A DNA stretch of 64,000 bases from Bradyrhizobium sp. 164 (lineage in GTDB: Bacteria > Pseudomonadota > Alphaproteobacteria > Rhizobiales > Xanthobacteraceae), in assembly GCF_023073715.1 (NCBI RefSeq), contig NZ_JADPKA010000095.1, positions 1-64,000 of the forward strand. The letters run 5' to 3'. Position 1 is the stretch's first letter; every line of letters starts with the position of its first letter. Shown one piece after another: positions 26,592-36,128 of this stretch. The notes beneath the pieces are model-generated. The model was given only the letters and a program-made list of their open reading frames with translations. It was not told the origin of the DNA and did no database searches. The position numbers and the translations under genes were made by a program.

Positions 26592-27266
26592 TTGTCGAAC
26601 AAGCCGCCTCCGCCGCGCCCGGCGCCGCGTCTCTATCTCGCGACGCCTGTTGTCGACAATCCGGCATCGCTCGTCGCCGAGCTGCCTGCCCTGCTCGCCT
26701 CTGCCGATGTCGCCGCCGTGCTGCTGCGGCTGAAGGAGACCGACCAGCGCACCATGATCTCGCGCATCAAGGCCTTGGCGCCGCCGGTGCAGAAGGCAGG
26801 GGCCGCGTTGCTGGTCGACGGTCATGCCGAGCTGGTCGCGCGGGGCGGCGCCGATGGTGCGCACCTTACCGGCCTTGCCGCGCTGGAAGAGGCGGCGCCC
26901 TCGCTCAAACCGGATCGCATCGCCGGCGTCGGCGGGCTTGCCACGCGCCACGATTCCATGAGCGCGGGCGAAATAGGCGCCGATTACGTGCTGTTCGGCG
27001 AGCCTGACGCCAAGGGGCAGCGTCCGTCGTCACAGGCGATCGCCGAGCGGCTGGACTGGTGGGCCGAGCTGTTCGAGCCGCCTTGCGTCGGCTTTGCCAC
27101 CTCGCTGGAAGAGGCTTACGACTTCGCCGCCAGCGGCGCTGATTTCGTGCTGGCCGGCGAGTTCATCTGGGCCGATCCGCGCGGGCCCAAGGCCGCGTTG
27201 ATCGAGGCCGATGCTGCCATCAAGAAGGCCCATGCGACGGCGCCGGCTCGCCAGGAGCACGGCTAG
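26592..27266 (+). CDS. Thiamine phosphate synthase-like protein
   Basis: 224 residues with a TTG start; AGAAGG lies about ten bases upstream. The TIM-barrel pattern of ThiE/TenI is visible: LYLATPV, AAVLLRLKE, GAALLVDGHAELVARGGADGAHL and GADYVLFGE. The ThiE pyrophosphate-binding residues are not well kept and the C-terminal part differs, so a role in thiamine synthesis is doubtful. No TPP riboswitch is seen. Its place directly behind the class I aldolase, and a run of three plus-strand genes, suggests a metabolic enzyme of related fold. Confidence 0.7.
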   Translation: MSNKPPPPRPAPRLYLATPVVDNPASLVAELPALLASADVAAVLLRLKETDQRTMISRIKALAPPVQKAGAALLVDGHAELVARGGADGAHLTGLAALEEAAPSLKPDRIAGVGGLATRHDSMSAGEIGADYVLFGEPDAKGQRPSSQAIAERLDWWAELFEPPCVGFATSLEEAYDFAASGADFVLAGEFIWADPRGPKAALIEADAAIKKAHATAPARQEHG

Positions 27267-27274
27267 CACCGGAC

Positions 27275-28357
27275 ATGAAGCTCCCGCGCATCACCATTTT
27301 GGCCACGCTGCTGCTCACAGTGCCTGCGGCCGCGCAGCTCCAGATCACCCCGCCGGCCACAACGCCGAGCGCGGCACCTGAGAAACCGAAGCCGAAGCCG
27401 CACGCGCTCACCAACAAGAAGGAGGCTGCACCGGCGCCGAAGCCTTCAGCCTCCCCGAAGCCGGCCCCCTCCTCCAAGCCGGCCCCGGCCGCGACCGTGA
27501 TCCCCGCGCCGCCGACCGACAATTCCAATGTCGATCTGGTGTTCGGCGCCTACCAGCGCGGGCAGTACAAGACGGCGTTCGAGCTCGCCACCGCCCGCGC
27601 GCAAGGAGGCGATCCCAAGGCGATGACCATGCTCGGCGAGCTCTATTCCAACGCCATGGGCATCCGCCGCGACTACGCCAAGGCGCAGGAATGGTACAAG
27701 CGCGCTGCGGACGCCGGCGACCGCGAGGCGATGTTCGCGCTCGCCATGCTGCGCATCTCCGGCCGCGGCGGCCCGGTCGACAAGGCCGAAGCGGTCAAGC
27801 TGATGGCGTCCGCCGCCAAGCTCGGCGAGCCGAAGGCGGCCTATAACCTCGCTTTGCTGTATCTCGACGGCCAGACGCTACCGCAGGACGTCAAGCGGTC
27901 CGCCGAGCTGCTGCGCCAAGCCGCCGATGCCGGCCTTCCCGAGGCGCAATACGCGCTCGCGACCTTCTACAAGGAAGGCACCGGTGTGCCGAAGGACCCC
28001 GAACGGGCCGTGCGGCTGCTCCAAGCCGCTTCGCTCGCCGACAATGTCGATGCCGAAGTCGAATATGCCATCGCCATGTTCAACGGCACCGGCACGCCGC
28101 AGAACCAGCCGGGGGCTGTCGCGTTGCTCCGCAAGGCATCCCGCCAGGGCAGCGCGATCGCGCAGAACCGGCTGGCCTGGGTGCTGATCAACGGCATGGG
28201 CACCTCCGTGGACAAGATCGAAGGCTTCAAATGGCACCTGGTGGCCAAGACCGCCGGCAAGGGTGACCCGGAGCTCGACAAGCAATTGTCCGATCTGCCG
28301 GCCGAAGACCGGGCCAAGGCCGAGGCCGCGGCCAAGAAATGGCTTGGGACCAAATGA
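27275..28357 (+). CDS. Exported Sel1-repeat protein
   Basis: 360 residues. A signal peptide (LATLLLTVPAAAQ) is followed by a Pro/Lys/Ala-rich linker to about residue 85. At least five Sel1-like helical repeats follow, each with a G-x-G or A-x-x-Y/A-L pattern: MTMLGELYSNAMGIRRDYAKAQEWYKRAA, FALAMLRISGRGG, AYNLALLYLDGQTLPQD, YALATFYKEGTGVPKD and YAIAMFNGTGTPQN. Such solenoids bind proteins in the periplasm; the partner is unknown. It starts nine bases after the ThiE-like gene. Confidence 0.85.
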   Translation: MKLPRITILATLLLTVPAAAQLQITPPATTPSAAPEKPKPKPHALTNKKEAAPAPKPSASPKPAPSSKPAPAATVIPAPPTDNSNVDLVFGAYQRGQYKTAFELATARAQGGDPKAMTMLGELYSNAMGIRRDYAKAQEWYKRAADAGDREAMFALAMLRISGRGGPVDKAEAVKLMASAAKLGEPKAAYNLALLYLDGQTLPQDVKRSAELLRQAADAGLPEAQYALATFYKEGTGVPKDPERAVRLLQAASLADNVDAEVEYAIAMFNGTGTPQNQPGAVALLRKASRQGSAIAQNRLAWVLINGMGTSVDKIEGFKWHLVAKTAGKGDPELDKQLSDLPAEDRAKAEAAAKKWLGTK

Positions 28358-28441
28358 CTTGACCTTGGCGCCCTCGCAGGGCACCCCATCCCTTAACAGG
28401 CGCGATTTCGCGCCATTTCCCCCCGATCAAGACCAGAGCTC

Positions 28442-29233
28442 ATGCTGTACTCCGCAACGATCAATGTCATGGTGAAGGCTGCGCGTCGCGCCGGCCGCAG
28501 CCTCAAGCGCGATCTCGGCGAGATCGAGCATCTTCAGGTCTCGCTGAAGGGCCCGGCGAATTTCGTCTCGCTCGCCGACAAGCGGGCCGAGGAGATCCTC
28601 TACCAGGACCTCGCCAAGGCGCGGCCCGGCTACGGTTTCATCGGCGAAGAGGGCGGCACTCGCGAAGGCAGTGACAAGAGCCATACCTGGATCGTCGATC
28701 CCTTGGACGGCACCACCAACTTCCTGCACGGCATCCCGCAATTCGCGATCTCGATCGGCCTTGCACGCGAGGGCACGGTCATCGCGGGCGTGATCTACAA
28801 CCCCGCTAACGACGAGCTCTACATCGCCGAGCGCGGCAAGGGCGCCTTCCTCAATGACCAGCGGCTGCGCGTGGCCGGCCGCCGCCAGCTCAACGAATGC
28901 GTGGTGGCCTGCGGCCTGCCCCATCTCGGCCGCGGCGACCACGAGGAATTCCGCCGCGAGATGACCGCGATCCAGGACCGCGTCGCTGGCCTGCGCCGCT
29001 TCGGCGCCGCCTCGCTCGACCTCGCCTTCGTCGCCGCCGGCCGTCTCGACGGCTATTGGGAACGGAATCTGTCACCCTGGGACATCGCGGCCGGCCAGAT
29101 CATGGTGCGGGAAGCCGGCGGCACGGTGAGCGATATCGACACGCCCGGCGATGCGCTGGTGACCGGACATCTCGTGTGCGGGAACGAGTTCGTGCACGGG
29201 GAGCTTGTGAAGATCTTGCGGAAGTCGGCGTAA
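28442..29233 (+). CDS. suhB: Inositol-1-monophosphatase family protein (SuhB-like)
   Basis: 263 residues. All metal-binding motifs are present: FIGEEGG (Glu), WIVDPLDGTTNFLHG (DPLDGTT), and NLSPWDIAAGQIMVREAGG (WDxAAG). It hydrolyses inositol monophosphate and, in E. coli, also takes part in rRNA antitermination. The start MLYSATINVMVKAARRAGRS is standard for alphaproteobacterial members. Confidence 0.93.
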   Translation: MLYSATINVMVKAARRAGRSLKRDLGEIEHLQVSLKGPANFVSLADKRAEEILYQDLAKARPGYGFIGEEGGTREGSDKSHTWIVDPLDGTTNFLHGIPQFAISIGLAREGTVIAGVIYNPANDELYIAERGKGAFLNDQRLRVAGRRQLNECVVACGLPHLGRGDHEEFRREMTAIQDRVAGLRRFGAASLDLAFVAAGRLDGYWERNLSPWDIAAGQIMVREAGGTVSDIDTPGDALVTGHLVCGNEFVHGELVKILRKSA

Positions 29234-29258
29234 GGTGCCGCCACAGCGACGCTGCGCT

Positions 29259-29283
29259 CCCTCGCCCCGCAACCGGGCGAGGT
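29259..29283. repeat. Small GC-rich hairpin between convergent genes
   Basis: CCTCGCCC and GGGCGAGG pair around a short loop. It lies between suhB and the RND permease and may act as a bidirectional terminator, although no T-run follows. Confidence 0.4.
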
Positions 29284-29304
29284 AAGGGATGTGACGCGAC
29301 CTGC

Positions 29305-32300
29305 TTAGTGTCGAACCGGCGCCGGCGGCCCGTAGGCCTCGCCTTCCTTCGCCGCCACCGGCTCCCGATCCCCGCCCAACACGCGCTGCACCGAGACGAA
29401 GAACACCGGCACCATCAAGAGCGCCAGGATCACCACCGCGATCATGCCGCCCATCACGACGGAGCCGAGCGCTTGCTGGCTGGCGCCGCCGGCGCCGTGG
29501 GCGATCGCCATCGGCAGCACGCCGCAGATGAAGGCGAGGCCGGTCATCAGGATCGGGCGGAAGCGCAGGCGGCAAGCCTCGATGGTGGCCTCCACCAGCG
29601 GCTTGCCCTCCTTGCGCAGATCTTTCGCGAACTCGATGATCAGGATCGCGTCCTTTGCGGCAAGGCCAATGATGGTGATCAGGCCGACGGTGAAGTAGAC
29701 GTCGTTGGGCAAGCTCCGCAGCGTCGCTGCGACGACCGCGCCGACGATGCCCAGCGGCACGGTGAGCAGCACCGCGAGCGGAATGGTCCAGCTTTCATAG
29801 AGTGCGGCAAGGCACAGGAACACCACGAACACCGACAGCGCCAGCAGGAACGGCGCCTGCGAGCCCGAGAGCTTCTCCTGGAGTGACTGCCCCGTCCATT
29901 CATAACCAAAGCCGCGCGGCAACCTGCCGGCGAGCCGCTCCATCTCGGCGATCGCATCGCCCGAGGTGAAGCCGGGTTTCGCCTCGCCGGAGATGCGCAC
30001 AGCCGGGTAGTAGTTGAAGCCGGCGATCTGCGTCGGCCCCCGCGCCCATTCCACCGTGGCGAACGAGGAGAACGGCACCAGCTGGCCGCGGCTGTTCTTG
30101 ACGTTGTAGTTGAGGATGTCCTCGGTCCGCATGCGGTCGCGGGCGTCGGCCTGCACCACGACGCGCTGCATGCGGCCGCGGTTCGGGAAGTCGTTGATGT
30201 AGTTCGAGCCGAGATTGGTCGAGATCGTGTTGTTGATGTCCTCGAAGGTGACGCCGAAGGCGCCGGCCTTCTCGCGGTCGATCACGAGATTGACCACGCC
30301 GGCCTCGGGCAGGCCTTCGATATAGACCTTCTGCAGCACGGGGCTCGCATTGGCTTCGGCGATCAGTTGATCCGCGGCGCGCATCAATTGCTGATAGCCC
30401 TTCTGGCCGCGGTCCTGGAGACGGAACGAGAAGCCCGAGGAATTGCCGAGATTGTCGATCGGCGGCGGCTGGAGCGCTGAGATCTTTGCATCGCGAACGG
30501 AAGACGACAGGTCGCGGTTGATGTCGTTGACGATCGCGGCGGCGGAGTCCTTTGGCCCGCGTTCCGACCAGTCCTTCAAGGTGATGAACGCCTGCGCGGT
30601 GTTCATGCCCTGGCCGGAGAAGCTGAAGCCGGTGAGGAAGGTGACGTTGTCGACGCCCGGCCGCTGTGCCAGATATTTTTCCACCTTTTCGATCACGGCT
30701 TCGGTGCGCGCGTAGGACGAATCCGACGGCGTCTGCACGTCGGTGGTGACGAAGCCCTGATCGTCGACGGGCAGGAAGCCGCCGGGCAGGTTGATGAAGG
30801 CCCAGGACAAGCCGACCAGCAGCGCGGCGTAGACCAGCATCAGACGGCCGGTCCGCTTCAGCGAGAATCCGACGGTTCGGGAATAGCGCTCCTTGCCGCC
30901 TTCGAGCATGCGGTTGAACCAGCCGAACACGCCCCTCTTCGCGTGACCGTGGCCGGCCTCGACGGGCTTGAGCAGGGTCGCGCACAGCGCCGGCGTCAGC
31001 GACAGCGCCAGGAAGGCGGAGAAGCCGATCGCTGCGACCATGGTCACCGAGAACTGGCGATAGATGATGCCGACCGAGCCCGGGAAGAATGCCATCGGCA
31101 CGAACACCGCCATCAACACCAACGTGATGCCGATGATGGCGCCGGTGATCTGCGACATGGCTTTCCGCGTCGCTTCCTTCGGCGGCAGGCCTTCCTCGGC
31201 CATGATGCGTTCGACGTTCTCGACCACGACGATGGCGTCGTCGACGAGGATGCCGACCGCGAGCACCATGCCGAACATCGAAAGCATGTTGATGGAGTAG
31301 CCGGCAAGCAGCAGCGTGGAGCAGGCCCCGAGCAACGCCACCGGCACCACGATGGTCGGAATGATGGTGTAGCGGATGTTCTGGAGAAACAAGAACATCA
31401 CCACGAAGACCAGCACCACGGCCTCGACCAGCGTCGACAGCACCTTCTTGATCGAGGCTTCGACCACCGGCGTGATGTTGTAGGGAATCTCGTAGGTGAT
31501 GTTCGCCGGAAAGAAGCGCGACAGCTCCTTCATCTTCGCTTCGACCGCGCTCGCGGTTGCCAGCGCGTTGCCGGTCGGCGACATCAGCACCGACAGGCCG
31601 GCGGTCGGCTTGCCGTCGAGGCGCGTGTTGAACTGGTAGCTGAGGCCGCCGACCTCGATACGTGCGACGTCGCGCAGGCGCACGGTCGACCCGTCGGCAT
31701 TGGCGCGCAGGATGATGGCGCCGAACTCGTCCGGGGACGAGAGCTGGCCTTTGACCAGCACCAGCGCGGAGGTGCGCTGGCTCGACGTCGACGGCTCCGC
31801 GCCGATGCTGCCCGAGGCGACCTGCGCGTTCTGCGCGGCGATGGCCTTGTTGACGTCGTCGGCGGTCAGCCCATAACCGACGAGCTTGGCCGGATCGACC
31901 CAGACGCGCAAGCTGCGCTCGGTCGAGTAGAGCGTGGCGCGGCCGACGCCGGGAATGCGGCGGATCTCACCGAGCACGTTGCGGATCATGAAGTCGCCGA
32001 GGCCGACCTCATCGAGGCTGCCGTCGGTCGAGTTCAGTGTGATGATCTGAAGCACCGCGCTGGAGGCTTCCTCGATCAAGATGCCCTGCTGCATCACGGC
32101 GCGCGGCAGGCGCGCCTCGACGCGCTTGATGCGGTTCTGCACCTCGACCGAGGCCGCGCTGGTATCGGTGCCCGGCTGGAAATTCGCGATGATCTCGACC
32201 TGGCCGAGCGAGTCGCTGGTCGATTCGAAGTTGAGGATGTTGGCCGCGCCGTTGAGCTCCTCCTCGATCAGCCGCGTGACGCTGTTGTAGAGGTTCTCCG

Positions 32301-32460
32301 GGGAGGCGCCGGGATAGCTGGTCGAAACCGAGATCGAGGGCGGCGCGATGATCGGATATTGCGCGATCGGCAGCAGCGGAACCGCAATCGCACCGATCAA
32401 GCAGATGAATAGCGCAACCACCCAGGCGAAAATCGGCCTGTCGATGAAGAAACTCGGCAT
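29305..32460 (-). CDS. RND multidrug efflux permease (HAE1/AcrB type)
   Basis: 1051 residues, the typical size. N-terminal FIDRPIFAWVVALFICL is the first of 12 membrane helices. Periplasmic loops carry FQPGTDTSAASVEVQNR and GGFLPVDDQGFV. The proton-relay helices contain GMVLAVGILVDDAIVVVENV (paired Asp of TM4) and GLAAKDAILIIEFAKD (Lys of TM10). It exports hydrophobic drugs in exchange for protons, working with the adaptor encoded just upstream on the same strand. No outer-membrane channel gene is adjacent. Confidence 0.95.
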   Translation of the reverse strand: MPSFFIDRPIFAWVVALFICLIGAIAVPLLPIAQYPIIAPPSISVSTSYPGASPENLYNSVTRLIEEELNGAANILNFESTSDSLGQVEIIANFQPGTDTSAASVEVQNRIKRVEARLPRAVMQQGILIEEASSAVLQIITLNSTDGSLDEVGLGDFMIRNVLGEIRRIPGVGRATLYSTERSLRVWVDPAKLVGYGLTADDVNKAIAAQNAQVASGSIGAEPSTSSQRTSALVLVKGQLSSPDEFGAIILRANADGSTVRLRDVARIEVGGLSYQFNTRLDGKPTAGLSVLMSPTGNALATASAVEAKMKELSRFFPANITYEIPYNITPVVEASIKKVLSTLVEAVVLVFVVMFLFLQNIRYTIIPTIVVPVALLGACSTLLLAGYSINMLSMFGMVLAVGILVDDAIVVVENVERIMAEEGLPPKEATRKAMSQITGAIIGITLVLMAVFVPMAFFPGSVGIIYRQFSVTMVAAIGFSAFLALSLTPALCATLLKPVEAGHGHAKRGVFGWFNRMLEGGKERYSRTVGFSLKRTGRLMLVYAALLVGLSWAFINLPGGFLPVDDQGFVTTDVQTPSDSSYARTEAVIEKVEKYLAQRPGVDNVTFLTGFSFSGQGMNTAQAFITLKDWSERGPKDSAAAIVNDINRDLSSSVRDAKISALQPPPIDNLGNSSGFSFRLQDRGQKGYQQLMRAADQLIAEANASPVLQKVYIEGLPEAGVVNLVIDREKAGAFGVTFEDINNTISTNLGSNYINDFPNRGRMQRVVVQADARDRMRTEDILNYNVKNSRGQLVPFSSFATVEWARGPTQIAGFNYYPAVRISGEAKPGFTSGDAIAEMERLAGRLPRGFGYEWTGQSLQEKLSGSQAPFLLALSVFVVFLCLAALYESWTIPLAVLLTVPLGIVGAVVAATLRSLPNDVYFTVGLITIIGLAAKDAILIIEFAKDLRKEGKPLVEATIEACRLRFRPILMTGLAFICGVLPMAIAHGAGGASQQALGSVVMGGMIAVVILALLMVPVFFVSVQRVLGGDREPVAAKEGEAYGPPAPVRH

Positions 32461-32466
32461 GGCGCG

Positions 32467-33660
32467 TTACCGCGTGAGCTTCTGGGCGTGCCGGTTGTCC
32501 GCAGTCGCGTCCGCCTCCGACCAGGATTGCGGTTTGACCTTGTCGCCGGCCGCGAATTTCTGGAAGCCTTCGACCACGACCTTGTCTCCGGCCTTCAGGC
32601 CTTCGGTGACGAACCAGAGTCCGTCCTGCACCGAGCCGGTGCGCACCGCCTGCACCGCGATGTGGTTGTCGTCCTTGACGACGAAGACCTCGCTGCCGCC
32701 GCCGCCATTGCGCTGGATCGCCTGCTGCGGCACCGCGATCGCGTCGCTATCGAGACCCTGATCGATGCGAACGCGGACATACATGCCCGGCAGGAGCTCG
32801 CGCTTGGGATTGGGGAACTCGCCGCGCAGCGTCACCTGGCCGGTATGGGCATCGACCTTGGCGTCGGAAAACAGCAGCTTGCCGTCGAGCGAATAGATGG
32901 TGTTGTCATCGAGCACGAGGCGCACCTTGGCGGCGTCGGCCGCAATACGCTCGAGATCGCCGCTTTCGAAGGCGCGCCGGAGCTGGTTGAGCTCGGTCAC
33001 CGACTGGGTGAAATCGGCATAAATCGGATCGAGCTGCTGGATGCTGGCGAGATTGGTCTCGTTCTGCACGACGAGCGCGCCCTCGCTGACCAGCGCCGCA
33101 CCGACGACGCCGTCGATCGGCGCGCGCACGGTGGCGTAATCGAGGTTGAGTTTTGCGCGCGCGAGTTCGGCCTTGCGGCCTTCGACCTCGGCCTGGGCCT
33201 GCCGCTCGGCGGCGATTGCCTTTTCGTTCTCGGCCTCCGGCGCGGCGCGATCCTTGGTGAGCGCAGCGACGCGGCGTGCCTGCTGGTGCGCTTGCATCGC
33301 AGCAGCCTCGGCCTTGGCGACCGCGGCCTCGTTGGCCATCACCTCGACCTCGAATGGGCGCGGATCGATGCGGTAGAGCGGATCGCCCGCCTTCACTTCG
33401 CTGCCTTGCCGGAACAGGCGCTCGACCACGATGCCGGAGACGCGCGGCCGCACGTCGGAGACGCGGGTCGGCGCGATGCGGCCCGGCAGCTCACGCACCA
33501 CCGCACGGGGCTGCGGCTTGACGACGACGATGCTGACGTCAGGATCGGCCGGCGGGGCGGCGGACACGGCGGAGCTGGACTCCTCGCAGCCCGCCAGCAG
33601 CGGCGCTAAGGCCGCGAGCATCATTGCAACGCATGCCGATCGCGCACGAAGTCCTGACAT
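32467..33660 (-). CDS. RND efflux periplasmic adaptor lipoprotein
   Basis: 397 residues from ATG 33660; an ATG at 33696 is in frame but the signal peptide fits best at 33660. The lipobox is LLAGC (Cys about residue 25). The biotinyl-lipoyl half motifs VVERLFRQGSEVKAGDPLYRID and ATVRAPIDGVVGAALVSEGA flank a coiled-coil hairpin (about 110-165). Beta-barrel and membrane-proximal domains follow. It links the RND permease to an outer-membrane channel. The gene ends six bases before the permease start, so they form one operon. Confidence 0.92.
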   Translation of the reverse strand: MSGLRARSACVAMMLAALAPLLAGCEESSSAVSAAPPADPDVSIVVVKPQPRAVVRELPGRIAPTRVSDVRPRVSGIVVERLFRQGSEVKAGDPLYRIDPRPFEVEVMANEAAVAKAEAAAMQAHQQARRVAALTKDRAAPEAENEKAIAAERQAQAEVEGRKAELARAKLNLDYATVRAPIDGVVGAALVSEGALVVQNETNLASIQQLDPIYADFTQSVTELNQLRRAFESGDLERIAADAAKVRLVLDDNTIYSLDGKLLFSDAKVDAHTGQVTLRGEFPNPKRELLPGMYVRVRIDQGLDSDAIAVPQQAIQRNGGGGSEVFVVKDDNHIAVQAVRTGSVQDGLWFVTEGLKAGDKVVVEGFQKFAAGDKVKPQSWSEADATADNRHAQKLTR

Positions 33661-33891
33661 GAAGTGGGGTGCCCCGATGTTGTTGAAACTGATCATGCTC
33701 GCGCGAGGCCCGTTCTGGGCCTTTTACACGCGGCTGATGCCGCCAAAATAGAATGCATCTGCTGCGATGCAACGCATGGCGCGGGCGGCTCATTGTCACA
33801 CAGCGTATGGTGTTGAGTTGAGGCGCTTTTTGCCCTGTCACTTGATTGTGAGTCGGGGTCCACCGCCGCGTGCTGCGACGGAACATCGCAA

Positions 33892-34921
33892 TTACTCGGC
33901 GGCCTTCATCCGGTAGTGGCTGACGCCCCATTCGGTTCCATCAGCGTAGCCGAACAGGCCCGACGTCGCGAGGAGAAACCAGCGCCAGCGCCGCATCCAG
34001 AGTGCGGTCTCCTCGCCATAGACCTTGCGCAACGCGGCCTCGATGGTGTCGCGATGCGCATCGAAATTGGCGAGCCAGTCATTCGCGGTGTGTTGGTAAT
34101 GCGCGCCGCTCCAGCACCATTCCTTCTCGATTGCGAAGATGTCGTCGAATTGCCTGACGAGGTGATGGCTCGGCATCAATCCGCCCCGTGAAGGCGTGCT
34201 GCGCGATCCAATCCTCGCGATTCGCTGGGTTGAACAGATGGGAGCCGGAGCGATGAGTGACCACATGCATGAAGAAGCGTCCGTCGGGCGCGAGCCATGC
34301 GCGCAGGCGTGTCATCAGCTTGCGCCAGTTCATCATGTGCTCGAACGTCTCGACCGAGATGATGCGGTCGAACTGCCCCTCGGGCGCGAACACGTTCATG
34401 TCGGCGATCACGACCCGCAGGTTCGACAGCCCGCGCCGCCGCGCCTCATCCTCGACATAAGCGCGCTCCGCCTGCGAGGCCGACACGGCCGTCACCTTCG
34501 CGTGCGGAAACTGCCGCGCGATCCGCAGCGATAGCGAGCCCCAGCCGCAGCCGAGCTCGAGGATGGTCTGCCCGTCGGCAAGACCGGCATGCTCGACGGT
34601 CTGGCGTAGAGCCTCCTCCTCCGCCTCCTGCAAGGAGGTCGCGTCGGTTTTGTAGAAACAGCAGGAAAATTTGCGGTTGGGGCCGAGCACTTGCGCGAAG
34701 AACGAAGCAGGCACCTGGTCGTGCCGGCCGCCGGCAGCATCGGCGTCCTCGGCGATCGGCCGCAGCATCATCCGCCCGGCGAAGGCGGCATCGTCGACCG
34801 CCCCCAGCGTGGACAGGCGCGTCGCCGTGCGCGAGCACAGGCGCTGGATCGCGGCACGAATCACGACGTCCGGTAACGGCACACGTTCGGCAGTCCCGAT
34901 GATCGCGGAAACGACGCTCAT
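33892..34921 (-). pseudogene. Frameshifted CFA-synthase-type methyltransferase
   Basis: Read from ATG 34921, the protein has the S-adenosylmethionine site ILELGCGWGSLSLRIAR, TAVSASQAERAYV and DRIISVETFEHMMNW. It runs correctly to WIAQHAFTG, after which the frame breaks. The continuation lies one base off: GGLMPSHHLVRQFDDI, CWSGAHYQHTANDWL and GVSHYRMKA to a stop at 33892. Removing one G from the run at 34184-34187 rejoins both halves into about 342 residues of the cyclopropane-fatty-acid-synthase family. Everything else looks conserved, so the break is recent or a sequencing error. Confidence 0.75.
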
Positions 34922-35076
34922 GCGGCCCCCGAATGGCGAGCTCTTGCAGACACCTGCCTATCAAAGCGCGGCTTCCGGCCCAGGTTCCCCAAGCTCTCCC
35001 CGAAATCGGCGCATCCGGCGCTTTTTTTGGGCTGGCGCTGTGCCATAGTGTGCGCCGCAAGCAAGCTTCGTAACGG

Positions 35077-36105
35077 ATGATATCGGCCATGCCGTCTGGC
35101 ACTTCCCGCTCCACCATGGATATCGAGTACACAAAACTGTCCTCGCCCAGCGTCTTCCTGGTGCGGATGCTGGTCTTCCTGGTTCTGTGTACGCTGGTCG
35201 GCGTGGTGCTCTACAAGCAGATCATCCAAGCCTTCTTCGCCAATCCCGGCCTTAATGCCCTGATCGGGGCGGTGCTGTTCATCGGCATCGTGCTGGCCTT
35301 TCGTCAGGTCATTCGGCTCTATCCCGAAGTCTCCTGGGTCAACAATTTCCGCATCGCCGATCCCGGCCTGGCGCCGGCCCGGCACCCGAAGCTGCTGGCG
35401 CCGATGGCGGCGATCCTCGGCGGCGAGCGCTCGGGGCGGATGACGATCACCCAGACCACGATGCGGCATCTGCTCGATTCGATCGCGACCCGCCTGGACG
35501 AAGCCCGGGACATCTCCCGCTACATGACCGGCCTGCTCGTCTTTCTCGGCCTGCTCGGCACCTTCTGGGGCCTGATCGAGACGGTCGGCTCGGTCGGCAA
35601 GGTGATCGACGGCCTCAAGGTCGGTGGCGATGCCGGCGCGCTGTTCGACACCTTGAAGGAAGGCCTCGCCGCCCCGCTCGGCGGCATGGGCATCTCGTTC
35701 TCCAGTTCGCTGTTTGGCCTCGCCGGCTCGCTGATCCTCGGCTTCCTCGACCTGCAATCGAGCCAGGCGCAGAACCGCTTCTACACCGACCTGGAAGACT
35801 GGCTCGCCAGCACCGTGCGCGAATATGGCAATGGCGAAGTGGCGGTCGCTTCCGGCGGCGGTGGCGTCGCCAGCGGCGAGCTCCAGGCCGCGGTCGAGCG
35901 GCTGCGCTCCGTGTTCGAGGAAGGCAGCGCCAGCCGCGGCACTACCGCGGCGATGGCGAGCCTTGCCGAAGCGATCCAGGCGCTGGTCTCGCACATGCGC
36001 ACCGAGCAGCAGATGATCCGCGAATGGGCCGACGGCCAGGGCGAGCAGAACCGCGAGATCCGGCGCCTGCTCGAGCGCCTCGCCCGCCAGCCCGAGAAGA
36101 GTTGA
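35077..36105 (+). CDS. MotA/TolQ/ExbB-family membrane protein
   Basis: 342 residues. There are two N-terminal membrane helices (FLVRMLVFLVLCTLVGVVL and NALIGAVLFIGIVLAF). The core proton-channel part follows (YMTGLLVFLGLLGTFWGLIETV and APLGGMGISFSSSLFGLAGSLILGFLDL), the standard MotA/ExbB fold with GTFWGL. The C-terminal helix is soluble and coiled. It is paired with an OmpA-type peptidoglycan-binding protein 23 bases downstream, so the two look like a stator-like pair. They are not near flagellar or ton genes. A divergent promoter region of about 155 bases separates it from the methyltransferase. Confidence 0.88.
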   Translation: MISAMPSGTSRSTMDIEYTKLSSPSVFLVRMLVFLVLCTLVGVVLYKQIIQAFFANPGLNALIGAVLFIGIVLAFRQVIRLYPEVSWVNNFRIADPGLAPARHPKLLAPMAAILGGERSGRMTITQTTMRHLLDSIATRLDEARDISRYMTGLLVFLGLLGTFWGLIETVGSVGKVIDGLKVGGDAGALFDTLKEGLAAPLGGMGISFSSSLFGLAGSLILGFLDLQSSQAQNRFYTDLEDWLASTVREYGNGEVAVASGGGGVASGELQAAVERLRSVFEEGSASRGTTAAMASLAEAIQALVSHMRTEQQMIREWADGQGEQNREIRRLLERLARQPEKS

Positions 36106-36128
36106 GCAGCTAATACGGAAAGGCGATC

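Noticed and set aside
26588..26600. TPP riboswitch in front of the ThiE-like gene
   Set aside because: Only three bases separate it from the aldolase gene, leaving no room for a riboswitch.
28358..28441. suhB-type small RNA motif upstream of the inositol monophosphatase gene
   Set aside because: The 84-base gap has no matching conserved core or terminator; the Rfam name alone is not evidence.
30943..32412. 489-codon plus-strand open frame opposite the RND permease
   Set aside because: It is antisense to a clear permease and its product is rich in His, Arg, Asp and Gln without any motif, the usual result of high GC and codon bias.
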